Positions 8,501-15,969 of a stretch of DNA of 64,000 nucleotides are shown here, one piece after another; the first letter of the stretch is position 1, and each line of letters begins with the position of its first letter. The position numbers were made by a program, and so were the translations under genes. Location: IMG/VR virus record IMGVR_UViG_3300038428_000448, positions 1-64,000 of that record; one strand, given 5' to 3'. The stretch is from a virus. The notes beneath the pieces were generated by a model. The model was given only the letters and a program-made list of their open reading frames with translations. It did not search any database and was not told the origin of the DNA.

Positions 8501-11020
8501 CCATACAGAAGCAGAATGTGCAACTAATATTGTTCTACTTGTGGACGAATTTACTGCAGGCAAAATTATTTGGCTTGCGCCCATCCACACACTACCTGAA
8601 GTTATGGAAATATATTTAGAACCACTTTCAGATAAATTTAGTCCATTCCCCCGTTGTATTCCTTGTGTCCATCCAACTTGCGTAAGCAGTTTATTAGCAA
8701 GTAATATACCGGGATTATCATATGATACGTAAGAAGGTGTGTTACTGGCACCATTTGTTATTGTATAAACATATGTAGTTTGTATGCTATCAACAACCGT
8801 TCTATCATAGGTAAGTTGATAAATTGGGCTTCCACTATTATAGGTGACAACAATATATCCAGCATTTAAGAACGATGAAGTATCAAAATTAAATGATGAT
8901 GATTGTAATGGATAATTTCTTACAAATCCGGTTCCATCTGATGTTGTGCATAGATTAACACTGCCCGTTCCAACAATAAAACTTGAACTATTAAGAAACG
9001 TAATAGAAGGCACATTCGTCATTCCAACAAATGGATATGGGCGTTGGCCCAAATTACTGACGTAAACTTGAACAATACCACTGCCACTATTTGCTGCTAC
9101 AACATATCCAACACCAACCGTTTGTGCTGGGTCAGGCAATGGAAATGGAACTATAGAACCCGACGTGGTATTTGATAGATATACTTGTTGACCCGGAACA
9201 AACATTGAAGTATCCAAGTTATAAATCAATCCCAACGTTGTAATAACACCAATACTACCACTATTGATTGCTTGTGGAGCCAATCCAATAACCGCTGACT
9301 TTTGACTGTTATTAACACCATCTGCTAATGCTAGTTTAACAATAGGAACATTACCGATAGAACCTGTAGAATATACAGAACTTCCGTTTGGTATGTATTC
9401 TCCAGCATAAGCTCTTATCCAAGTTTCTTGTCCAATTTCCAAAGGTAAGTTTGGAACATCTGAATACATTGCATAAGTCTTCGTAGAATCATCCCACCAC
9501 ATTTCTGCTGCTTTATATGGTGGTGTAAAAGAACTTGTTACAGATAAAATATATGATTGAGACAAATAGATATTAGCACCCGGATTTAAATAACTTGCTG
9601 AAAGTGATGACGATGCCCATGAAGCGCTTACAGATGAACCGCCACCCGGTGCCCAAGATGCACTTATAGAATTACTTGATGTTCCATACAACGAACCTGT
9701 AAATGATGGAGCCGTCAATCCACCTGTCATTGTATCACCTGTTCTTAATACAAATGTGCTTGAAGGTACGGGAATGGTTACACCAGCAGCAGTACCACCA
9801 TCTACAATCATGTGCATATCCGGTGTTCCTGTTCCATTATCACATTTGAATTTACAAACCAATCTATCGGTAAGATTTATTGCTATACTTGATGTGTTAA
9901 TGACTGGAACAGTAAAAGAGTCATTAACATTGGTTGTTATTGGAACGGATGATGGAGAAGGCAATTCAATATATTCAACACTTGCACTTCTTATATAAAT
10001 TTCAGGATGAACGGTATTAGCAGCAACACCACCAACCCTATAAAGATGAAAATGAACATTGATTGTTCCTTGAGAAATATTTTGAACATTAAGTGCTGGT
10101 GAAACGAACTCCATAAAATACTGTGAAGCCGAAACACTTGTAACAACGATTGCTGAAGTAGAAGCACTTAATGGAGATGTTAATTTTAACATCTGTTCAT
10201 ACCCCGGAATATCAGATGAAGCAGAACGAAAGTAGTAATCAAGTCCTTGTGGACTAATGCTGTCAACATAGTTTTTTGTGGCAACTTGATTTGCAGCCGT
10301 TGGATCAAGTGTTACAATATTACTAGCACTAATATATGATGCTGTAATACTATTTACTAAAATATTTTGTTGTTGTGATGACCAAGATGCACTTAATGAT
10401 TGCGATGACCATGAAGAACTGATGGATGTGTTAGAATCATCGGCTAAAGAAGCTGTTTCAGCTAACAATGCTACATCAGAAACTAATGACAATGATGCTA
10501 TATTTGCATATGATGATGACAAAACATTAAAAGCATAACTTGCGCTAATTGATGACGAGGCCCATGAAGAACTAACAGAGACATCTGCACGATAAGAAAA
10601 ATCGGTAAAATTAGATAAAATTGCTAATGATGCTGTATCTGTAATTTCTGCAAATGTTGAATAATTTGAAGTATCAGAATGATTTGCTTCAACAGCATGT
10701 GATGCACTTAAAGCTGTATCGGAATATGATGAACTCAAACTTTGTGATGCCCATGATGCAGATATAGTGGATACCACAGAAGAAGTAACATATGTTATCG
10801 AAGAAGAGACAGCATATGAAGCTGTGCCGGCCCATGAGGCAGTTTGGTCTTGAGTAAGAATAATATTACCAATGGAAGATGATGGGATTCCTCCTATAAC
10901 ATAACCAAGACCATCCAAAAGATAAGTGGTGGAGCCTGTCGGGTCAGCATATCTTTGCACCACATCTTGATAAGATGTAGAGATATATTGTTGAGTTAAA
11001 TCTCTTTGAGGAAATTGCAT
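2519..11020 (-). CDS. Giant tail fibre / receptor-binding protein with beta-helix domain (2833 aa)
   Basis: Mosaic fibre. Residues 1-50 are the virion anchor shared with the 1964-2458 protein. Around 220-260 is the fibre motif ATKNYVDS, and further on RTGDTMTGGL. About 660-965 and 1075-1387 are two diverged copies of one domain, each ending HN-x-L-x-GLQGGQ-x-GEYYHLT. About 1577-2203 is a Ser/Ala/Tyr/Trp array built from units such as GTASWASN and SASYASAS. About 2259-2677 matches pectate-lyase-3-type beta-helices (NVKQFGATGNNSTDDTAAIQ, FFPPGIYKVSAPI), the fold of phage depolymerases and tailspikes. The last ~155 residues form a beta-rich cap (LLFNCKIPAN, STGSILFRIRVGA) common on phage fibre ends. 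Likely trimeric and recognising or degrading surface glycan; the enzymatic activity is inferred. Antisense frames through the repeat array stay open only because of its codon bias. Confidence 0.88.
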   Translation of the reverse strand: MQFPQRDLTQQYISTSYQDVVQRYADPTGSTTYLLDGLGYVIGGIPSSSIGNIILTQDQTASWAGTASYAVSSSITYVTSSVVSTISASWASQSLSSSYSDTALSASHAVEANHSDTSNYSTFAEITDTASLAILSNFTDFSYRADVSVSSSWASSSISASYAFNVLSSSYANIASLSLVSDVALLAETASLADDSNTSISSSWSSQSLSASWSSQQQNILVNSITASYISASNIVTLDPTAANQVATKNYVDSISPQGLDYYFRSASSDIPGYEQMLKLTSPLSASTSAIVVTSVSASQYFMEFVSPALNVQNISQGTINVHFHLYRVGGVAANTVHPEIYIRSASVEYIELPSPSSVPITTNVNDSFTVPVINTSSIAINLTDRLVCKFKCDNGTGTPDMHMIVDGGTAAGVTIPVPSSTFVLRTGDTMTGGLTAPSFTGSLYGTSSNSISASWAPGGGSSVSASWASSSLSASYLNPGANIYLSQSYILSVTSSFTPPYKAAEMWWDDSTKTYAMYSDVPNLPLEIGQETWIRAYAGEYIPNGSSVYSTGSIGNVPIVKLALADGVNNSQKSAVIGLAPQAINSGSIGVITTLGLIYNLDTSMFVPGQQVYLSNTTSGSIVPFPLPDPAQTVGVGYVVAANSGSGIVQVYVSNLGQRPYPFVGMTNVPSITFLNSSSFIVGTGSVNLCTTSDGTGFVRNYPLQSSSFNFDTSSFLNAGYIVVTYNSGSPIYQLTYDRTVVDSIQTTYVYTITNGASNTPSYVSYDNPGILLANKLLTQVGWTQGIQRGNGLNLSESGSKYISITSGSVWMGASQIILPAVNSSTSRTILVAHSASVWSGSLITQMTSTQCDDGTNIVALGSGTNHYVVNYIYRGVGNNNATIVMYSPDYGSLLAAQQSQPPTPPQHLIDIAILVGRAIYHKGDATATQVDSAFVQNFSPSGITYHNDLSGLQGGQSGEYYHLTSASYTSLSSGTASYAVSASFSDTSSNAYNAVNIQTNETNTGIWYPVFVQTNTGVQSVYTDQNNGISYDMSDFTLNVSNIIGNLQGSATSASFSTNAISSSHATTSSYADNTINRYAGVISNIIVTNNNNGTITISTGSVNLYPDSTGTGVVTQYSLPQTTLGLIPGYTNFIVTSHSGSGAQYELSLNPYYIDNLSVCAVSLLNVDFNGITWDIHQLNTGISGLAVANNLQYKDITLHEFERQAGFTLFTTGSDFGITAGSVWFGPNQHFISQFQSSQTASCTTYHYINSSSNWTYSTGYGYDNLHYNGIGGLTALTPNSWSVNFIYTLVCDNKTDAVIVLGSQQYPTLVEAQTSAQPPANIPTTLQAIGLLVGSIVVQSGSTSPTVQSAYNTIFAPATVTQHNSLLGLQGGQGGEYYHLTKDEYTGTGTGVFVRANKPQFVGATPYHIPYWAPDQSLTLTGSVQVYGGQYVLINSGSPTPTNPEALLVFQINTSSVNCIGAYGTVNNYFQIYNQNFSNNQSASTDIVATADIGSQTTHYIDLGIGSSNYNDGDWPWVKPLDGYIQMAGGDLWLSTNTNNSIRFLISNSFQMAYFDASGLTLLTGSLIGTASNAISASWAPSSGGPSNSASWASASISSSYASTASFLIGSINSATYATSASWASQSLFNVSSSWASSSLFTTSASFASRSLFTTSSSYASASTVSVSSSWASASVSASFLNGNATASVWGTASWASNVISASYASISSVSISSSWASSSVSASFLNGNSTGSVFGTASWASNISSSGITGNVTALSASYASASTVAFSASYASASTITFSSSYASSSTSASFLNGSHTGSTWGTASWANNIISSSYASASTVAFSASYASSSNTSVSSSWASASISSSYASVSSVATSASYASSSTVAFSSSFASASISASFLNGFHTGSTWGTASWANNLNGTASWASNLAGTASWANNLAGTASWSTNAISSSFLNGSHTGSTWGTASWASNISSSGITGTIISSSYAGTSSFLSGNATASLWGTASWASNISSSGITGTIISSSYAGTSSLLLGSVQSATYATSASWASASLSSSIAATSNNTIYNFNLSTGSSGYQSIYIDTDLTYNPSTTQMSGSGFGITASFFGTSSWATNVISSSYAVSASFAPSTPSSYAISASWASQSFWAVSSSWASASISSSFLNGPATGSVWGTASWASNALTSNTASFCNGSVTGSVWGTASWASNALTSSIQSFYVTASNANWYLTFVATNTGSTAEYTTSSLYVNPSSGSLTATILSSSQFTGPVWTGYNVKQFGATGNNSTDDTAAIQLAISYSLAAPNPSTRSVDLFFPPGIYKVSAPISMSGNNVALIGSGIGSTVILNTATTGDILQIGNNTAGSTNVIELRHMQIYGNSARTSGSSININQANNVFIYDVGITNYYYGILIQNSSSVVRVDQGFINSGNPGSGSAIRVVNGPTGDTYISNLVFSNTPTTKPMNGIEIVQTGFTSLFKLDVAAFNYGLVIDPLANNDVSFIFCDHCLFDACGLAALLINPAGSTTARARSMIFQDAWFSGTTGTQTVNPSTNTAGFQSYGIVISGSNTGIIDDVKFTDCRILNNYCDGIKWLYSGANNILWSNCTVAGNSQSSSGVYNGFDICQNASNWMIEGCTIGTAGTATNTQKYAINFPSSSASSSFEIKGNNVSSNNTAPYLNIGPITGSPIIANNIGDASNGIADAALAGTVATSTANETLLFNCKIPANSVRIGQNFRILGVGTNSSTGSILFRIRVGANGTTSDNLAWTSVTSSAATVTNTRAGFSLIGTVRSLTTFNCDGMAYYSSSMINSTLAPAVATIAASSPWFIDITAQTNTGSFTLQECAIEAL
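4410..6290 (-). repeat. Degenerate Ser/Ala/Tyr/Trp fibre repeat array
   Basis: Coding tandem array in the giant fibre with short units (SASYAS, SSSWAS, GTASWASN, SFLNG-x-x-TGS). Higher-order copies are visible: a 39-residue (117-base) unit containing GTIISSSYAGTSS recurs with starts near 4962 and 5079, with a long stretch of identical bases. A related array lies in the gene at 45304-46608. Confidence 0.8.
6860..9040 (-). repeat. Tandem duplicated ~310-residue fibre domain
   Basis: Two diverged copies, about 8125-9040 and 6860-7790. Each begins with a V-x-x-I region and GSVNL, contains a SGSVW(M/F)G motif and a long segment ending in VG(R/S), and closes with HN-x-L-x-GLQGGQ-x-GEYYHLT. Divergence is high at the DNA level, so this is an old protein-domain duplication. 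Confidence 0.65.
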
Positions 11021-11029
11021 ATGTTATAA

Positions 11030-11626
11030 TTATCTTAATAATCCATTTATTCCCCGCAAAATCGTTCTAGCATGATAATTATATTCAGGATTGGCTTTAA
11101 AATATTCCTTTAGTATTTGAACAAAGTCTTTTTGTTTTCTTTGAAAATTACTTTTTCTTATACCAAACTGTTCACATATTATTGCAATTTCTTTTTTCGG
11201 AATCAAAATGTTAATGTCTTTTCTTTTTGATGAAAGAATATTCGACGACTTTTTTTCAGTATGACTTAATATTGGACGTGTTTTAATCTTGACAACGGGC
11301 TTTGTTGATTGTTTTTGTTCATTGACTTTTACTTTTACAGAAGTATGTTCTTCAACGATAAAATCGGATTGCCAAGGCCGAAAATAGGTGTCTTCCACTA
11401 TCACTTCAAGATGCATGTTGCCGCGGGTATTTTCATCTAATATTCCCTTCAATCGTTTGATGGGGATGATACATTTCTCTCCGTTTAATTGACCATTGAA
11501 TACCAAATTAGGCCCATTGACAGATTCCACAATTAAACGTGCGATAGAACCTTTTAGTGTAGCATTTTTAACCGATACCTCACATTCAAAGTTCTCGTTT
11601 TTATCAACATAAAGTTTATATGACAT
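11030..11626 (-). CDS. Unknown phage protein, beta-domain plus basic C-terminal region
   Basis: A 198-residue protein of unrecognised family. The first ~100 residues look like a beta-sandwich (CEVSVKNATLKGSIARLIVE, then LNGEKCIIPIKRLKG and MHLEVIVEDTYF). A Lys-rich linker (about 110-145) follows, then a helical segment with FGIRKSNFQRKQKDFVQILK. It has one of the strongest ribosome-binding sites in the window, GGAGG six bases before the ATG (11633-11637). It overlaps the upstream gene by 11 bases, so the two are probably translationally coupled. Position beside the fibre gene suggests a virion or assembly role, but nothing in the sequence proves it. Confidence 0.6.
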   Translation of the reverse strand: MSYKLYVDKNENFECEVSVKNATLKGSIARLIVESVNGPNLVFNGQLNGEKCIIPIKRLKGILDENTRGNMHLEVIVEDTYFRPWQSDFIVEEHTSVKVKVNEQKQSTKPVVKIKTRPILSHTEKKSSNILSSKRKDINILIPKKEIAIICEQFGIRKSNFQRKQKDFVQILKEYFKANPEYNYHARTILRGINGLLR

Positions 11627-12062
11627 TTTGTTCCTCCAATTTTACATCCAAATCAATGCCCGTAACAGCTTTTACAACCATTTTAACATCATCCACTGAA
11701 ATTTTCATATCTCCCACTTCTTTTTCTTCCTCATAAGTTTGACCTTTTACCTTGCAAATCAATTTTATCAACCGTTTTCTTTTATTAAATTCACCAGCTC
11801 TATAGGGATTCCACTGTTCTTCCGCTTGCCACGGCTGAATTAGGGTCGTAGCATCCAAACCTACCGGTTGCAATTGAACCGGTAGAGCGGGTGGAAAAGA
11901 TTGCGAACATTGTGACCATATAAGGTTTTCATTTTTCCACCATACACCTTGGTTGCTCCATGTGGCACAAATTTCTTGCACCAACTCACAATCTGCCCAC
12001 GTCCAATTTCCATTTTTCCAAGGAATTCCTGCAAATTCCCAATAATAACAAAATTTAATCAT
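11616..12062 (-). CDS. Unknown Trp-rich protein
   Basis: A 148-residue protein of unrecognised family. Its first half is unusually Trp- and Cys-rich with a repeated layout: WEFAGIPWKNGNWTWADCELVQEICATW aligns loosely with the next WWKNENLIWSQC segment, suggesting two small Trp-centred repeats (sequence given in parts: WEFAGIPWKNGNWTW, then ADCELVQEIC). The second half is charged (KLICKVKGQTYEEEKEVGDM) and ends in a predicted strand-helix. TATTTATA lies two bases upstream of the ATG. It overlaps 11030-11626 by 11 bases and probably shares its transcript. Confidence 0.55.
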   Translation of the reverse strand: MIKFCYYWEFAGIPWKNGNWTWADCELVQEICATWSNQGVWWKNENLIWSQCSQSFPPALPVQLQPVGLDATTLIQPWQAEEQWNPYRAGEFNKRKRLIKLICKVKGQTYEEEKEVGDMKISVDDVKMVVKAVTGIDLDVKLEEQNVI

Positions 12063-12064
12063 AT

Positions 12065-12072
12065 TATAAATA
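12065..12072 (-). promoter_or_regulatory. TATTTATA candidate late promoter
   Basis: TATTTATA on the minus strand ends two bases before the ATG at 12062. A Shine-Dalgarno cannot fit, so either the mRNA is leaderless or translation depends on a longer transcript. Confidence 0.5.
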
Positions 12073-12112
12073 GAATTGGCTTACTTCTTAATCATAATGT
12101 ATTACGTTAAGT

Positions 12113-13519
12113 TTAATCATAATAAGTTATATCAAATGGCCCCTGACGGGCCACATCACTAATGGCTTCAAATAAGTTACTCTTTTTGGTCGCAGCGACC
12201 TTGGTTCGCAAATACCTACTTAATGCGGTCAAATGTTTACACAAGCCTTCGCCATAATCGTAAGCGGGTTTTGGTCTCCTATTTATACAGCCACTTAAAC
12301 TATCAGGGCCAACGTCGCTAGCGCCTTGCTGCGTATCGTTATAAGCAAACCGATACATGAAATCAGGACAACCACAATCCACCTTGCATTCCAAATTCAT
12401 AGCATCGTCACCATGTTCCACTTCTCCTTTGAGAAATAGAATATGGCCTTCAAACGGTTCATCTGTTACCGTGGTCTGCGGACTTGATTTGTATCGGAAA
12501 TTCCATTGTTCCTGACCTTCTTCAATACTAACAGGAATTGAACGTACTCTTACGTTGGCCGCACGTTCTTTTCTATCATCGGTGGTCAAATCCAACAATT
12601 CCTTGTAAGTCATGGTTTCGTTTACAGATGATTGTTCACAAATTTCATTGAGTTTTTCTTTAATAAATTTTAAATGGGAATCTTCCTTGCGCAAGCATAC
12701 TTTTTGATATTCCTCCGGTGTATATGTTCTGTTAATTTTATTGGTAACATATGCAACTTCTCCCTTGTCAGGGTCAAAGCCCCACTCTTTCCATTGTTTT
12801 CTTGTTGGGTCGAATTTTCTTCCATTTTTAAATTCAATCCACGTATGAGCCGACCAATTATCCTCATCATCTTCATCATAATACTCGGGAAAATAAACCC
12901 ACCCTTCAACAATTTTAAAATCGGTTATTCCCCTTTTTAACAAATAATCGGTAGCTAATGCCGTTGCTCCCAAGCAACTCCCCAAAGTATGTCTATTAAA
13001 TCCTTTTGGAAACATTCCTTCGCTTTGTTTTGGTGGCGTTTCTTGATTGTATTCATAAACTTGTTTGGTAATTTCTTTCAAAAACAATTTAAATTCTTCT
13101 TTAGCTATCCAATTTTCTTTGATTTTTACTATTGAAAACGTTTTAGAAAAACTATTAAGAGGAGTAGGTGAAAAAAACAAATCATCTTCATGAACATTTG
13201 AATGATAATCGGAATATTCGGCTGACCAAATTTTTACTGGTATAAATTCCTGTCTTTTTGAAACATAATCAACAAGTGCATAATAGTCATGAATTCTTGT
13301 AATAAATTGTCCTGTTTTGAGATTATACACCACTTCAATAGGTTCTTTTTTAACATGTACTTTTCTTTGCCTTACGTCTAATATGGCTTGAGACATTGTG
13401 TTTCTTGATAAAGACAATGCTTTAATCGGGAATTTATCTATAAAAAGAGCATTGGGTTCATCCACCCCTGCTTTTAGAATATCAAACAATTCACCATATG
13501 TCATGCGAGCAATAGCCAT
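12113..13519 (-). CDS. Transglutaminase-like / SWIM zinc-finger protein with ParB-like N-terminus
   Basis: A 468-residue protein that appears to have three modules. Residues 45-100 resemble a ParB-like fold (EPIEVVYNLKTGQFITRIHD, then a FIPVKIW strand). Residues 170-245 fit a transglutaminase/papain-like Cys-His-Asp triad: GSC182LGATALATDYLL, SAH225TWIEF and FD237PTRKQW. Residues 375-430 are a SWIM-type zinc site, C382-G-C384-PDF then C427-K-H429. A second module start is visible because MTYGELFDIL (residues 6-15) is echoed by MTYKELLDLT (303-312). SWIM domains bind DNA or protein; the Cys-His-Asp part could cut or crosslink peptides. M6 is a possible alternative start. A TATTTATA box lies five bases before the ATG. 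Confidence 0.65.
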   Translation of the reverse strand: MAIARMTYGELFDILKAGVDEPNALFIDKFPIKALSLSRNTMSQAILDVRQRKVHVKKEPIEVVYNLKTGQFITRIHDYYALVDYVSKRQEFIPVKIWSAEYSDYHSNVHEDDLFFSPTPLNSFSKTFSIVKIKENWIAKEEFKLFLKEITKQVYEYNQETPPKQSEGMFPKGFNRHTLGSCLGATALATDYLLKRGITDFKIVEGWVYFPEYYDEDDEDNWSAHTWIEFKNGRKFDPTRKQWKEWGFDPDKGEVAYVTNKINRTYTPEEYQKVCLRKEDSHLKFIKEKLNEICEQSSVNETMTYKELLDLTTDDRKERAANVRVRSIPVSIEEGQEQWNFRYKSSPQTTVTDEPFEGHILFLKGEVEHGDDAMNLECKVDCGCPDFMYRFAYNDTQQGASDVGPDSLSGCINRRPKPAYDYGEGLCKHLTALSRYLRTKVAATKKSNLFEAISDVARQGPFDITYYD

Positions 13520-13524
13520 ATAAG

Positions 13525-13532
13525 TATAAATA
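13525..13532 (-). promoter_or_regulatory. TATTTATA candidate late promoter
   Basis: Minus-strand TATTTATA followed by CTTAT and the ATG at 13519. The downstream box at 13993-14000 has nearly the same layout (CTCAT before its ATG). Confidence 0.5.
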
Positions 13533-13534
13533 AG

Positions 13535-13987
13535 TTACCATATTTGAAACCCACCACATGTTCGAAGAAATTTGATAAATTTCTGAATGGTTCCAACATT
13601 AGTTTGATAGGGTTCTTCGCCGGGCTTTAAATGTGTGCCGGGTTTTATACCGGGTACGGTTTTTGGTAAATTTCGCCCTCTTACAGGACGATTATATGGT
13701 TGTTTCCCTATTAAAGATTCAAGAGCATTAGCGAGTTTATTACATTCTTCTTGAGTTTGCAAACCTTGACCATTATTATCTTGCCATCTATGCAAATCTT
13801 TAATACCTAAATTAAATTTAGCATTGGCTTGGCTTATAAGTTCAAGCAATGGACGATATTCCCAAGATGTGAGTGAGAACCGATTTATCGATAAAGCTAA
13901 CTTTGGAGTTCTTGGGATAAAATCAAACGTCTCATTAATTTGTTGAACGATTTCCTTAATAAGCCATTTTAATTGTTTTTTGGTCAT
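13535..13987 (-). CDS. Small unknown protein with capsid-targeting-like N-terminus
   Basis: I place the start at 13987, giving 150 residues from MTKKQLKWLIKEIVQQINE. A longer reading upstream would run through the terminator after the capsid gene and overlap that gene. The N-terminus is the basic amphipathic K-x-Q-L-x-x-x-I-x-E-I-V motif also seen at 28207 and, more loosely, at 32441, with I-N-E as a possible prohead-protease site. The middle is helical (YRPLLELISQANAKFNLGIK) and the C-terminus is Pro/Gly-rich. TATTTATA lies five bases before this start. It may be a late capsid-internal protein; the family is unknown. Confidence 0.6.
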   Translation of the reverse strand: MTKKQLKWLIKEIVQQINETFDFIPRTPKLALSINRFSLTSWEYRPLLELISQANAKFNLGIKDLHRWQDNNGQGLQTQEECNKLANALESLIGKQPYNRPVRGRNLPKTVPGIKPGTHLKPGEEPYQTNVGTIQKFIKFLRTCGGFQIW

Positions 13988-13992
13988 ATGAG

Positions 13993-14000
13993 TATAAATA
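13993..14000 (-). promoter_or_regulatory. TATTTATA candidate late promoter
   Basis: Minus-strand TATTTATA followed by CTCAT and the ATG at 13987. It lies just past the terminator that closes the capsid transcript, so it would restart transcription for the downstream genes. Confidence 0.55.
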
Positions 14001-14021
14001 TTCAAGGAATATTGAATCGAC

Positions 14022-14054
14022 GCAAAAGAAAAGAGCCGTATTTCTACGGCTCTT
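14022..14054 (-). terminator. Intrinsic terminator after the major capsid gene
   Basis: A perfect 10-base-pair inverted repeat (14031-14040 with 14045-14054) encloses a GAAA tetraloop on the minus strand and is followed by a T-rich tract (TTTTCTTTT). It begins 28 bases after the capsid stop codon. It is the clearest terminator in the window and supports the downstream start at 13987. Confidence 0.9.
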
Positions 14055-14081
14055 TTTGAATTAATAATTATCCTGTTCAGA

Positions 14082-15923
14082 TTATACCGTGTCCAAATCT
14101 GCGATATAGATTTTACCGTAGAATTCAGGACGAACAATCTTCTTCGCGTAACGGGTCATTACACCGCGTCTTGGCGTGAAGTTCACAGGGTCATACACTA
14201 ACGGTGTTTGAACCAATGGGATGTACGGAGCATATACTGCACCGGTTTCCAAGAAGTTATTACCACGGAAGCCCATTAGAATGATGTTATCAGTCATGTA
14301 TGGGTTCTTGTAAACTTGGAATCTTGAGGCAAATGAGCCTACTCTTGAAACGCCCATAGCGAACTTCGCTTGGTCGCCGTCGGTATTCACTACAAATCCC
14401 GGAATACATTCAAGGATGGTTGCCACTGATGGGGAGATAACCATGAAGTTAGCACCACCACGAAGCGTCAATTGGTGAATTCTGTTGGATACCTTTTGAA
14501 TCTTGTTGCCAAGAGTTTGGTACCATGTTGCCTTGGTGTAATAACCACCAGTACCTGCCGCTGTAGTTTGAACAGCAGTATAAGTACCAATACCCGTAGG
14601 AACGATTTCGGTGTTGAGACGAGCGCTCCAACGTTCAATATTAATAGGTAATACTGCGTTAATCAACATATCCAAGATTTCCAAATCAATTTCCATAGAA
14701 ACGTATTCAGAAAGCAAGGCTGTCAATTCTGCTTCCGCGTCAATGCTGTGATAAGCATTCAAGTCCTGAGCAAGTTCAGGCGTCCAAACGGCTTTCAACT
14801 TACGTGTCTTAGCTACGATTGGTTCGGAGTTAAGTTGCAAGTTTACTTCAGGAATACCGATATCCTTGTTGAGACCGGTATCTGTGGTTGACTTACCTGT
14901 TGGATAAGGGAATCCTGTATCAGCACCTGCGACGTTTGTATTTTGAGTGTTATCTTCGAAGTCACCACGGTCTTGTGGGCTTGTCTGAACACTGTAAATA
15001 ATACTACCCGTTACAGAGTCACTGACACTAGCAGATATGACAAATTGGACTTCTCCAACTTGCGCACCACCGGCATCAATACCCGTGCCCAACACGAATT
15101 TCGTGAATGGCGGGAAGTAAATGTCGCCGCTTACTCCAGCACTTGCGGTTGCAAATGAGCCGGAAGAACCGACAGCTTGTACTAGGCCAAACGGCACAAA
15201 AGAACGAACAGCTAATGGGTCAAACGGGTTTCCTTGGGAAACTGATTGATTATAGAAGTTCGTGCTCTTAATAGTAATAAGTTGACCGTTTACAAAGGAG
15301 TTGGAAATACTATTTACAACACTTTGTACGGAGCCGGATGCAGCCGTTTGGGTGTAATAATTTGCTAGCCAATCAATATCTTCCAATGTCGATGTGGCGG
15401 TAGTAAAATATATTGAACCGCTTGTTGCAACCTTTTGATTGATGGAATAACCATATCGGCCTGCGCCGTATAGACCACCACTAAATGTATCGGTAGAACC
15501 CAGCTTGATACCAGTACCACCGAACAATGATTGATAATATGAACCTGATTGGTCAGCAGGGCTGCCGCCGTGTTGTGAACCATACTTGAAATCCAAGTAG
15601 AACACAAGACCAGATGGAAGGTTCATCGGCTGAACGGATACGAATTCCTTCGCAGCAAATTCAGCGAATACACGTCTGACCAATGGTAGAGCTACGCCCG
15701 CCCATTGTTCAGAGTTTGCAGAGGTACCTGTGGCGGTTGCTTCTTCAATCAGCTGTTTGGCTTGATTTTCGAGCAACACTGCCATGTTGGATTTCTCCAC
15801 ATCACTCTTAATACCATCAAGAAGACCGGTTTTATCCCACTTGGTCACAAGACCACGGGTTTCCTGCATCAAACGAGCTTGAGGATTTAGAGTGTTTGTT
15901 AACAATGATTTAATATTTTCCAT
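14082..15923 (-). CDS. 23: Major capsid protein, T4 gp23-like
   Basis: A 613-residue protein with the gp23-family signature: WAGVALPLVRRVFAEFAAKE followed by VSVQPMNLPSGLVFYLDFKY, then KAVWTPELAQDLNAYHSIDA and a C-terminal APYIPLVQTP, DPVNFTPRRG and MTRYAKK. It is longer than T4 gp23 (521 residues), with Ser/Gly-rich insertions around 120-300. Residues I59-E-E61 followed by A62 match the T4 prohead protease rule, close to the E65/A66 maturation cut of T4 gp23, so an N-terminal propeptide of about 61 residues is predicted. It follows the scaffold gene and is closed by a strong terminator. The leader is A-rich with no clear Shine-Dalgarno, which is odd for the most abundant virion protein. Confidence 0.95.
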   Translation of the reverse strand: MENIKSLLTNTLNPQARLMQETRGLVTKWDKTGLLDGIKSDVEKSNMAVLLENQAKQLIEEATATGTSANSEQWAGVALPLVRRVFAEFAAKEFVSVQPMNLPSGLVFYLDFKYGSQHGGSPADQSGSYYQSLFGGTGIKLGSTDTFSGGLYGAGRYGYSINQKVATSGSIYFTTATSTLEDIDWLANYYTQTAASGSVQSVVNSISNSFVNGQLITIKSTNFYNQSVSQGNPFDPLAVRSFVPFGLVQAVGSSGSFATASAGVSGDIYFPPFTKFVLGTGIDAGGAQVGEVQFVISASVSDSVTGSIIYSVQTSPQDRGDFEDNTQNTNVAGADTGFPYPTGKSTTDTGLNKDIGIPEVNLQLNSEPIVAKTRKLKAVWTPELAQDLNAYHSIDAEAELTALLSEYVSMEIDLEILDMLINAVLPINIERWSARLNTEIVPTGIGTYTAVQTTAAGTGGYYTKATWYQTLGNKIQKVSNRIHQLTLRGGANFMVISPSVATILECIPGFVVNTDGDQAKFAMGVSRVGSFASRFQVYKNPYMTDNIILMGFRGNNFLETGAVYAPYIPLVQTPLVYDPVNFTPRRGVMTRYAKKIVRPEFYGKIYIADLDTV

Positions 15924-15969
15924 ATTGTTTTCTCTATTTTTCTTTTTGTTGTTTGCTCACTATTGTAAA

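Noticed and set aside
13988-14137. Longer N-terminus for the gene ending at 13535
   Set aside because: It would translate the capsid terminator hairpin and overlap the capsid gene; the start at 13987 has a late box and a capsid-targeting-like N-terminus.
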